A DNA stretch of 5,246 nt from M55B167 sp964406095. GTDB taxonomy: Bacteria > Verrucomicrobiota > Kiritimatiellia > RFP12 > UBA1067. Shown here in pieces: positions 1-5,246 of this stretch; within the stretch, counting starts at the first letter, position 1, and every line of letters begins with the position of its first letter. Under the pieces are notes generated by a model. It worked only from the letters and a program-made list of their open reading frames with translations. It made no database searches and was not told the origin of the DNA. The translations under genes were made by a program, and so were the position numbers. The stretch is from contig CAYOQJ010000094.1 of NCBI GenBank assembly GCA_964406095.1, positions 1 to 5,246 on the forward strand, given 5' to 3'.

Positions 1-74
1 GAGTTGGCGGGTGACACGGAGAGGCTAGACAGTAGCAGTTGACAGTGAGGAGGGAGAGTGAGAGTTGGCAGAAG
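1..74. other. non-coding leader segment, no clear function
   Basis: No gene is recognisable here. The + strand is purine-rich from about 45 to 64. Two weak direct repeats are visible: GAGTTGGC at 1-8 and 62-69, and GACAGT at 28-33 and 41-46. A TTGACA at 39-44 matches a -35 box, but no -10-like hexamer lies at the right distance, so I do not call a promoter. Confidence 0.4.
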
Positions 75-109
75 AAGCTACAAGTTACAAGCCACAAGCT
101 ACAGGCTCC
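75..109. repeat. heptamer tandem array, AAGYYAC type
   Basis: Four consecutive seven-base units are read directly: AAGCTAC (75-81), AAGTTAC (82-88), AAGCCAC (89-95) and AAGCTAC (96-102). A decayed fifth unit, AGGCTCC, follows at 103-109. The variation falls on the two central pyrimidines, as expected of a tandem array drifting in sequence while keeping its period. One extra base (110) separates it from the next array, which has the same period but another sequence. Heptanucleotide short tandem repeats (STRRs) are known from heterocystous cyanobacteria; that is an analogy in period only. Its function is unknown. Confidence 0.85.
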
Positions 110-110
110 C

Positions 111-173
111 CTCTGCTCTCTGCGCTCTGCGCTCTGCGCTATGCCCTCTGCGCTCTGCGCTATGCCCTCTGCA
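111..173. repeat. heptamer tandem array, CTCTGCG/CTATGCC type
   Basis: Nine consecutive seven-base units can be read without a gap: CTCTGCT (111), CTCTGCG (118), CTCTGCG (125), CTCTGCG (132), CTATGCC (139), CTCTGCG (146), CTCTGCG (153), CTATGCC (160) and CTCTGCA (167-173). The three-unit block at 125-145 recurs exactly at 146-166, so a higher-order 21-base duplication sits on top of the heptamer. Because seven is not a multiple of three, a chance reading frame through the array gives a seven-residue peptide repeat (SALCPLR), which should not be taken for a protein. The array ends 90 bases before the start codon of the large surface-protein gene. Confidence 0.93.
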
Positions 174-186
174 ACCGGTTAGTGTG

Positions 187-206
187 GTGCAGCATTATTG
201 CTGCAC
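187..206 (+). promoter_or_regulatory. perfect 8-bp hairpin in the gene leader
   Basis: GTGCAGCA (187-194) pairs perfectly with TGCTGCAC (199-206) across a four-base TTAT loop. No T-run follows on either strand, so it is not an intrinsic terminator. It lies upstream of the start codon and 6 bases before a second perfect hairpin, so a role as a leader RNA structure, an mRNA-stabilising element or a DNA operator palindrome is plausible. The structure is seen in the sequence; its role is inferred. Confidence 0.55.
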
Positions 207-212
207 AGAGAT

Positions 213-229
213 GTCGCTTATAAAGCGAC
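213..229 (+). promoter_or_regulatory. perfect 7-bp hairpin in the gene leader, overlapping a TATAAA
   Basis: GTCGCTT (213-219) pairs perfectly with AAGCGAC (223-229) around a three-base ATA loop; without the closing T-A pair it is six pairs with a five-base loop. It sits 21 bases before the Shine-Dalgarno. The heptamer ACAGAGA follows the first hairpin (205-211, overlapping its last two bases) and recurs after this one (234-240). The centre contains TATAAA (219-224), which could be a -10 box. The best -35 candidate, TTGCTG at 198-203, is a poor match with a short 15-base spacer, so a promoter here is only a possibility. There is no T-run, so it is not a terminator. Confidence 0.5.
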
Positions 230-250
230 TACTACAGAGACAAGACAAAA

Positions 251-256
251 AAGGAG
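251..256 (+). promoter_or_regulatory. ribosome binding site AAGGAG
   Basis: AAGGAG at 251-256 is a consensus Shine-Dalgarno, with seven bases between it and the ATG at 264. This spacing decides the start: the next in-frame ATG (285, residue 8) would lose the basic N-terminal region of the signal peptide and has no comparable site before it. Confidence 0.9.
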
Positions 257-263
257 TAAAGTT

Positions 264-380
264 ATGAAACAAAAATTATGTGTAATGCTTTCACATAAGT
301 TTGTGAAATTTATCCAATTGAGTGTGTCGGCGCTAGTGCTGACAGCACTGATAACGGCGCCGCGCAATGCGGCAGCGGCG
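264..380 (+). other. signal peptide of the surface protein (residues 1-39)
   Basis: The N-terminus is long and basic (K2, K4, H11, K12, K15), followed by a hydrophobic core, LSVSALVLTALITA (19-32). A small-residue stretch, RNAAAAD, then fits signal peptidase I cleavage after A38 or A39. There is no lipobox cysteine, so a lipoprotein is unlikely. This directs Sec-dependent export. The extended n-region is also seen in some autotransporters and giant secreted proteins. Confidence 0.85.
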
Positions 381-3300
381 GACAATGTTGTGAATTTCAA
401 CAACAGCGCGCAGTACATCACCACCTCAGCTAAAATCACAACCACCGACTTCACAGTTGAAGCCTGGTTCAAACTCTATGAGTATATTAGTGAAAGTCAA
501 CTCATATCGCAGTACCAGAGTGGCTCGGGGCGCATGATTCTAGGATTGAAGGATGACAAAGCCGGCATGTTCATCAGCGGTGTCGGCGGCTGGCATCTGG
601 GCGCAACCGCTATTCCGACCAACACCTGGAACCATATCGCCATGACCCGCAGCGGCTCATTCTGCAGCCTCTACATCAACGGCAGTCTCTATCACTCCGC
701 CACTATCACCGATATAGCTCTGGCAGATACAACATTCACCATCGGCAACATCTCCACAGCTTCATCGAGTTTCCGCGGTGACATCAGCGATGTGCGCGTC
801 TGGAACACGGCACGCTCACAAACGGAGATTCAAACTACCATGAATACCCGACTGGAGGGTAGCGAGAGCAATTTGTCCTACTACTGGCCGCTAAATGAAG
901 GCATCGGTTCCACAACAGCGGAAATTGTCAGTGCCGCCGACGGCACTATCGGCGGTGCCGGCTGGAGCTTCAGCACCGATCTGCCAATTGTCTCCTCGCT
1001 GCCCGACCCATTCGCTTGGAACAGTGCTCAGGGCGGCAACTGGTCAGATGACTCCAACTGGCTTAATGCCCGCGTGCCGAATGTGGTGGATGCGATCACC
1101 TTTTTCACCAACAATCCACCAGCGGCGATCACAGTCACCAATGATCTCGCCAATGTAAAACTTGGTTATCTGGAGGTCAAAAGCGCCAGCCCGCACACCT
1201 TCACCGGCAACACTCTGACACTCACCAACTCAGCCGCTTCCAGCGGTATCTCCGTTTGGACAGGCAATCATACCTTTGATCTGCCGATCACCATCTCAGG
1301 CAACGGCGCGGCATTTCAACCAACATATCCCGCGTCTCTGATCCTTCCAAATGTGCTCAGCGGGTCTGGATTTCTGAGTTTCAATTCAGCACTTAACAGC
1401 GGTCTGGTGAAACTGGAGGGTGCCAACACCTACACCGGAACCACAATTCTGAATGGTGGCACAGTCGAGATCGACACACTGAGCAATGGCGGAGCAGCCG
1501 GTCCATTCGGCGCGGCGACATCCGATCCCGCCAACCTTGTTCTCGGTCCGGGAACCCTGCGCTACACCGGTGGTAACGTCACGACCGACCGCGGTTACAC
1601 GGCTAATGCCGGACAGAACTACGCCGCGATCATCGATACCGACAGCGACATCACCTTCGGCGGTCAGATTCAGGCACTCTCAGGTGCCATGCTGAAAATC
1701 GGCAGTGGCACTATCTCTTACACCTATCCGGGAGAAAACACCTATACAGTGTATGAGGGCAACCCTGCCGCACTGCTAGACCTCCCCGACAACGGCGACA
1801 GCCCCAACCGTTTAGGCTTCGCCGGACTGACCATAATCGACGGCAAAATTGTCATAGGCGTACCCGGCCAGACCAACATTATAACCAAGCGTATCAACAT
1901 CGGCGGTTACACCACCGATAGCCCGGGTGCCGAAACAACCGGTGAACTGGAGATCAACGACGGTTATTTTCAGACAACCACAACACTCTCGCTCGGGCGT
2001 CACAACGGCACGGAGACCACCGCACCCGGAGGGATCAGCTCCAAATTGACAGTCAACGGCGGTGAGTGTTACTTCGCCCTGGTCGCGGTCGGCAACAACT
2101 ATCTCGGGCTGGAAGGCTACAATGCCCGGCCGGTCTATGAGATCAACGGCGGCTACGTGGAACACAACACTGTTATCAACATGAGCGAAAATGCTGGCTG
2201 TGTGTCCACTCTGAATGTCAACGGAGGTCATCTCAAGGTGATCAATACCGCCGAAAGCATTCGTGTCGGCATGAGCGGCGACTGCTATTTCAACATCAAC
2301 AACGACGCTGTCGTGGAGGTGTCCGGCACAGTTAAGCTGGCCAGAAACGATCTTAGCAACTTCGGGATCTGCTATCTCAACGGCGGTACGCTGATTGCGA
2401 ACAATATTGTTAAAGGTGGAGGCATCGACGGCACTGTTTACTTCAATGGCGGCGTGTTAAAACCGAATGCGGACGACCAGATACTGAGCGGATTGACCGC
2501 GGCGTATGTCTCGACCAACGGCGCGGTGTTCGACACCACCCTGGCTAATTACACCATCGAACAGGCTCTGCTACATGACCCTGAGCTGGGTGCGACCACC
2601 GACGGCGGTCTGACCAAACTCGGCAGCGGCACGCTGAACTTCAACGCGGGCAGCTCAACCTACAACGGCGACACCGTTGTCTCGAACGGCATCCTGCGTT
2701 TGCTGACATCTCTGCCGGGCAGCACCGATCTGATTGTCGCCCCCGACGGCGAGTTGCAGGCTGAGGGCAATCAGAGTGTTGGCAACCTGACACAGGAAGC
2801 GGGAGGCACACTGGGCTTCGGTTTCGCTGCTGACGGCACGCTCAACGATCAGTTGACGATCACCTCAGGTGCGGTTTTCGGCACTGGTGAGATCGCCCTT
2901 TATCTTGACGGCACAGAACTGCCCTTCACGATGAACGGCACTTACACAATCATGACATACGGCGGCACAACCCCGGATGTATCCGGCTTGAGCTGCCCTA
3001 ATCCGGTCTTCGGCAAGCTCTACACATTTGTGGCCGACAGCGGCACAGTCACGGTGACAATTGCCAACGACAGCGCGGGCGCTTCGATTTGGAATGTCAA
3101 CGGCTCGGGCAACTGGGCGGACGGCTCCAACTGGACCCTGGCGCAGCCCGGCACCGCCGGCAGCACGGCGCGGTTTGATGATGCCCTCAGCGCACCAGTG
3201 ACGGTCAGCACCGGCGGTGAGAGCGCAGGCGCACTCTACTTCAACAGTCCCTATGACTACACCATCGGCGGCAGCGGTTTGACCCTTGATAACAGCGGCG

Positions 3301-5246
3301 CTGAGGCGCATCTGACAGTAGAGCATGGTGAACACGCAATAACCGCGCCTGTAACACTCAACGACGACACAAGCGTTGAATTTTCACCAAGCACCCTTTT
3401 GTCGCTTGGTGCGGTCAGCGGTGCGTCAGCCACACTGACTGCGCAGGGACTCGGCACGCTCATGCTGACAGACTCCCCTGCAATCGGAAGTTTACTACTG
3501 AATTCCACAACCATGGGTCTGGCGGACGGACTCGCATTAAGCACCGCGGTTGAATTGCAGGGTGCGGTCAAAGTTGCGCCTGAGCAGAGTGCGACATCAG
3601 CGGTCAGCGCTACAGTTACCGGCAGCGGCGGGCTGGACAAAACCGGCTCCAGCATTCTGGAACTCACCGGCGGCAACAGCTACACCGGCCCGACCACGAT
3701 CAGTGGCGGCACACTTAGAGTCGCGGAACTCGGCAACGGCGGCAGCACCGGTCCTGTTGGAGCGTCATCATCCTCAGCGGACAGCATTGTGTTGCGTGAA
3801 GCTACCATGCACATCACTGGCTCCGGCACAACCGACCGCGGTTACACCGTTGATGTTGCGGATACCGCCCGCGCCGCAGTCCTGCGAGTTGACGGAGAGG
3901 TCACCTTTGCCGGTCAGGTAAACGCTGTAAGAGGAGGTCTGGTAAAAACCGGTTCCGGCACAGTCTATCACACCTATCCTCACATCAATCAGGTGAACAA
4001 AACCGACATCAACAAACCGGCGGGACCGATGAACATCGGTGAATTCGGTGACGGACCGGATAACGGTGTCACAGGTCTCACCATCGCGGATGGCGCAATG
4101 GTCTTTGACGGCGGTGCCAGTCAGACCAACTACGCTGTCGGTCATATCGAACTTGGCATGTACACCAGCACTGAACCGGGCGGTGAAACCACCGGCGAAT
4201 TGATTGTCAACAGCGGCGCTTTCCTTGCAGGAGGAGCCACTATATCGGTCGGACGCAAGAACGGCTCCACCACCACAGCGCCCGGCGGCTTGACTCCGCG
4301 GTTGGTACTTAACGACGGCATGCTACAGTGCGGCACGCTGGCACTGGGCAACAGTGCCGGACTGGCTAATTACAACGCTCGTCCAACAGTTGAAGTCAAC
4401 GGCGGGGAAATGTGGATCAGCGGTGTGCTGAATATCGGCGAACGTCCCAGTGAAAATTACGCATCCCTGCTGGTCAGCGGGGGCAAGGTAAATGTTTTTC
4501 ACGCCACTCTCGATCGCAACATGCGCATCGGCGGCACGTCTCTAACCGCAATCGGAGGCAACTCAATAGCGGTGATCTCCGGCGACGGTGAGATCAACAT
4601 AATGAAAGGCCGAGTCGACATCGCCTACGGCCGTAACTGTGAGGGCACACTGCGACTCGACGGCGGAACGCTGCTGACGCGCAACATTGTGATGGGCGCC
4701 GGTTCACTGGCGCAGGTGTACTTCAACGGCGGAACATTAATTCCTACCCTGGCAGGACAGAGTATGAGCGGAGCGATCTCACTGCTGGTATCCACCAACG
4801 GCGCGGTGATCAACACAGCGCAGGCGGACTACACCATCCCGCAGGCGTTCAACAGCGACAGCTCGCTGAACGGCGCCAAGGATGGCGGTCTGACGAAGAT
4901 CGGCACCAACCCGCTGACTCTTAGCAGCGCGGCCAACACCTTCAACGGTCCGGTACGGGTGACCGAAGGCACCTTGAGTGCGCAGCTCAACGGCACCAAT
5001 GATCTGGATGTGACGGCAGGCGCGACCTTCGACGCATTAGCGGCGAACAACACCATTGGCGCGCTGAGCGGCGAGGGCGAGCTGGTCAACGGCATCATCA
5101 CGGTGCACGGGGCATTAGACTGCGGCGACAGCGGAGCCGAGGCCGGCGCTGAGTTGAGCGTGGCGAATCTGACCATGGTCGGCGGTTCAAGTTACGTCTG
5201 CGACTGGTCGACCAATGCGCTCGGAGAGGCGACCTGCGACTATGTG
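264..5246 (+). CDS. giant secreted LamG and autotransporter-repeat surface protein (3' end missing)
   Basis: An uninterrupted reading frame of 1661 codons runs from the ATG to the window edge with no stop, so the C-terminus is unknown. In order it shows a signal peptide (1-39), a LamG-like jelly-roll domain (about 41-213), a short linker, and two diverged copies of one large module (250-940 and 941 onward). Each module opens with a WN..GNW.D.SNW motif. Each also contains PATR-type repeats such as NTYTGTTILNGGTVEI (388-403), a TTDRGYT element and seven NGG-type rungs. PATR repeats (TIGR02601/Pfam PF12951 type) are known from autotransporter passenger stalks and from many giant PVC-bacterial secreted proteins, where they are expected to build a beta-solenoid. 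No catalytic motif was recognised. A role in surface structure, adhesion or glycan contact is inference. It could end in an autotransporter barrel, a PEP-CTERM signal or another anchor. No gene symbol is justified. Confidence 0.95.
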   Translation, partial: MKQKLCVMLSHKFVKFIQLSVSALVLTALITAPRNAAAADNVVNFNNSAQYITTSAKITTTDFTVEAWFKLYEYISESQLISQYQSGSGRMILGLKDDKAGMFISGVGGWHLGATAIPTNTWNHIAMTRSGSFCSLYINGSLYHSATITDIALADTTFTIGNISTASSSFRGDISDVRVWNTARSQTEIQTTMNTRLEGSESNLSYYWPLNEGIGSTTAEIVSAADGTIGGAGWSFSTDLPIVSSLPDPFAWNSAQGGNWSDDSNWLNARVPNVVDAITFFTNNPPAAITVTNDLANVKLGYLEVKSASPHTFTGNTLTLTNSAASSGISVWTGNHTFDLPITISGNGAAFQPTYPASLILPNVLSGSGFLSFNSALNSGLVKLEGANTYTGTTILNGGTVEIDTLSNGGAAGPFGAATSDPANLVLGPGTLRYTGGNVTTDRGYTANAGQNYAAIIDTDSDITFGGQIQALSGAMLKIGSGTISYTYPGENTYTVYEGNPAALLDLPDNGDSPNRLGFAGLTIIDGKIVIGVPGQTNIITKRINIGGYTTDSPGAETTGELEINDGYFQTTTTLSLGRHNGTETTAPGGISSKLTVNGGECYFALVAVGNNYLGLEGYNARPVYEINGGYVEHNTVINMSENAGCVSTLNVNGGHLKVINTAESIRVGMSGDCYFNINNDAVVEVSGTVKLARNDLSNFGICYLNGGTLIANNIVKGGGIDGTVYFNGGVLKPNADDQILSGLTAAYVSTNGAVFDTTLANYTIEQALLHDPELGATTDGGLTKLGSGTLNFNAGSSTYNGDTVVSNGILRLLTSLPGSTDLIVAPDGELQAEGNQSVGNLTQEAGGTLGFGFAADGTLNDQLTITSGAVFGTGEIALYLDGTELPFTMNGTYTIMTYGGTTPDVSGLSCPNPVFGKLYTFVADSGTVTVTIANDSAGASIWNVNGSGNWADGSNWTLAQPGTAGSTARFDDALSAPVTVSTGGESAGALYFNSPYDYTIGGSGLTLDNSGAEAHLTVEHGEHAITAPVTLNDDTSVEFSPSTLLSLGAVSGASATLTAQGLGTLMLTDSPAIGSLLLNSTTMGLADGLALSTAVELQGAVKVAPEQSATSAVSATVTGSGGLDKTGSSILELTGGNSYTGPTTISGGTLRVAELGNGGSTGPVGASSSSADSIVLREATMHITGSGTTDRGYTVDVADTARAAVLRVDGEVTFAGQVNAVRGGLVKTGSGTVYHTYPHINQVNKTDINKPAGPMNIGEFGDGPDNGVTGLTIADGAMVFDGGASQTNYAVGHIELGMYTSTEPGGETTGELIVNSGAFLAGGATISVGRKNGSTTTAPGGLTPRLVLNDGMLQCGTLALGNSAGLANYNARPTVEVNGGEMWISGVLNIGERPSENYASLLVSGGKVNVFHATLDRNMRIGGTSLTAIGGNSIAVISGDGEINIMKGRVDIAYGRNCEGTLRLDGGTLLTRNIVMGAGSLAQVYFNGGTLIPTLAGQSMSGAISLLVSTNGAVINTAQADYTIPQAFNSDSSLNGAKDGGLTKIGTNPLTLSSAANTFNGPVRVTEGTLSAQLNGTNDLDVTAGATFDALAANNTIGALSGEGELVNGIITVHGALDCGDSGAEAGAELSVANLTMVGGSSYVCDWSTNALGEATCDYV
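384..902 (+). other. LamG/concanavalin-like domain (residues 41-213)
   Basis: The segment follows the usual LamG-like (Laminin_G_3 type) order. A first strand, VVNFNNSAQYITT, is followed by FTVEAWFKL (63-71), then NTWNHIAMTRSG (120-131) and LYINGSL (136-142). The closing part has GDISDVRVWNTARS (172-185) and YYWPLNEG (206-213). These are the family's hallmarks: the EAWF strand, the WNHIA strand, the YING turn and the DVRVWN..RS strand. Such domains often bind glycans or protein ligands, and its place directly after the signal peptide suggests a tip-like binding module; the ligand is unknown. Confidence 0.85.
1401..1472 (+). repeat. PATR-type beta-strand repeat 1 (residues 380-403)
   Basis: GLVKLEGANTYTG followed by TTILNGGTVEI is an almost canonical autotransporter-associated repeat: a G-L-x-K start, the NTYTGTT turn, and a closing NGGTVEI strand. 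It is followed by LSNGGAAGPFGA, also usual after such repeats. Confidence 0.9.
1947..2465 (+). repeat. seven-rung strand-turn block A (residues 562-734)
   Basis: Seven short strands end in an N-G-G-like turn: LEINDG, LTVNGG, YEINGG, LNVNGG, FNINND, CYLNGG and VYFNGG. The turn asparagines are at 565, 598, 628, 653, 679, 706 and 728, giving steps of 33, 30, 25, 26, 27 and 22 residues, as expected for coils of a beta-solenoid. The pattern is seen in the sequence; the fold is inferred. Confidence 0.75.
2604..2705 (+). repeat. PATR-type beta-strand repeat 2 (residues 781-814)
   Basis: GGLTKLGSGTLNF begins this repeat with the family's most typical start, and STYNGDTVVSNGILRLL closes it, with N-G in place of T-G in the turn. 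It ends the rung block of module A. Confidence 0.85.
3630..3722 (+). repeat. PATR-type beta-strand repeat 3 (residues 1123-1153)
   Basis: GLDKTGSSILELTGGNSYTG followed by PTTISGGTLRV matches the PATR pattern along its full length, and the next residues, ELGNGGSTGPVGA, parallel those after repeat 1. It is the module B counterpart of repeat 1. Confidence 0.9.
4200..4745 (+). repeat. seven-rung strand-turn block B (residues 1313-1494)
   Basis: The seven rungs are LIVNSG, LVLNDG, VEVNGG, LLVSGG, AVISGD, LRLDGG and VYFNGG. Their turn positions are 1316, 1350, 1379, 1405, 1439, 1466 and 1488. Each pairs one-to-one with a rung of block A at an offset of 751-752 residues for rungs 1-4 and 760 for rungs 5-7. 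Block B therefore carries about eight extra residues between rungs 4 and 5. Confidence 0.75.
4884..4982 (+). repeat. PATR-type beta-strand repeat 4 (residues 1541-1573)
   Basis: GGLTKIGTNPLTLSSAANTF, then NGPVRVTEGTLSA, is the module B counterpart of repeat 2, 760 residues later. It keeps the G-L-T-K start and the NTF-N-G turn but has T-N-P where S-G-T is usual. Confidence 0.85.

Larger units (their letters stand above)
1011..3083 (+). repeat. protein super-module A (residues 250-940)
   Basis: This is the first of two diverged copies of one architecture within the gene. It opens with FAWN..QGGNWSDDSNW (250-266). Then come a PATR repeat (380-403), TTDRGYT (440-446), an interrupted PATR start, LKIGSG (477-482), GLTIIDG (521-527) and seven rungs (562-734). 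VSTNGAV, a closing PATR repeat (781-814) and a Gly/Thr-rich end with YTIMTYGG and TVTVTI finish it. Offsets to matching points in copy B are about 750 residues in the centre, so the match is colinear rather than a general compositional likeness. Copy A is shorter than B before the first PATR repeat. Confidence 0.85.
3084..5246 (+). repeat. protein super-module B (residues 941-1661, incomplete)
   Basis: The second copy opens with SIWNVNGSGNWADGSNW (941-957). It repeats the order of copy A: PATR repeat (1123-1153), TTDRGYT (1189-1195), interrupted PATR start (about 1224), GLTIADG (1271-1277), seven rungs (1313-1494), VSTNGAV and a PATR repeat (1541-1573). About 58 extra residues lie between the Trp-rich opening and the TTDRGYT element compared with A. 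The last residues visible, from LSVANLTMVGGSSYV to the edge, resemble the strand pattern that usually precedes the end of PATR-type passenger modules; the remainder is outside the window. Confidence 0.85.

Noticed and set aside
39..44. TTGACA as a -35 promoter box
   Set aside because: At 16-18 bases downstream the sequence is GA/GT-rich with no -10-like hexamer, and the heptamer arrays lie between it and the gene.
75..173. CRISPR array
   Set aside because: The units are seven bases and contiguous, without spacers of unique sequence, and no cas gene is present.
187..229. Intrinsic terminator of an upstream gene
   Set aside because: Neither hairpin is followed by a T-run on either strand; the A-run at 247-252 lies beyond a gap and on the wrong side for a minus-strand terminator.
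58..267. Small + strand reading frame with a SALCALR/SALCPLR repeat peptide
   Set aside because: Its repeat is a direct product of the heptamer DNA array (seven codons per three heptamers). It has no ribosome site, runs through both hairpins and overlaps the start of the real gene, so it is a chance frame.
1812..2231. Minus-strand open frame of 139 codons
   Set aside because: It lies wholly inside the large + strand gene, in a region where repeated GGC/AAC codons suppress stops on the opposite strand. The + frame shows PATR and rung motifs; this one shows no recognisable domain.
2865..5176. Several further minus-strand open frames and one + strand frame (3550-3921)
   Set aside because: All are antisense or out-of-frame shadows of the same GC-rich repetitive gene, with Ala/Val/Pro-rich low-information translations and no operon-like spacing or ribosome sites.

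Overview
The window holds one real gene: the 5' end and 1661 codons of a very large exported, repeat-built surface protein, read on the + strand from an ATG at 264 to the right edge, where it is still open. A 263-base leader region with unusual repeats and hairpins precedes it. Nothing else in the window is convincingly coding on either strand.

Organism (inference): the protein is Gly/Asn/Thr/Ser-rich. It combines a signal peptide, a LamG-like domain, WN..GNW.D.SNW module openings and autotransporter-associated beta-strand (PATR-type) repeats. I associate this mix with the PVC superphylum, especially Verrucomicrobiota, Kiritimatiellota and Lentisphaerota, which carry many such giant secreted proteins. 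No rRNA, tRNA or housekeeping gene is present to confirm this.

Layout: 1-74 is non-coding and without clear function. Positions 75-109 and 111-173 hold two adjacent arrays with a 7-base period, the second containing an exact duplication of a three-heptamer unit. Two perfect short hairpins follow at 187-206 and 213-229, each followed by ACAGAGA, then a strong Shine-Dalgarno AAGGAG at 251-256 and the ATG at 264. In the protein, residues 1-39 are a signal peptide and about 41-213 a LamG/concanavalin-like domain. Residues 250-940 and 941 to the edge are two diverged copies of one large module. Each module runs: Trp-rich opening, PATR repeat, TTDRGYT element, an interrupted PATR repeat, seven short strand-turn rungs centred on N-G-G-like turns, a STNGAV element and a closing PATR repeat.

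The likely picture is an elongated beta-solenoid stalk on or released from the cell surface, with a possible ligand-binding LamG domain at its N-terminus. The C-terminus, which would show how it is anchored or exported (beta-barrel, PEP-CTERM or other sorting signal), lies outside the window. I see no multi-gene system here. The less ordinary signals are the heptamer arrays, the paired hairpins in the leader, and the exact register of the internal duplication.
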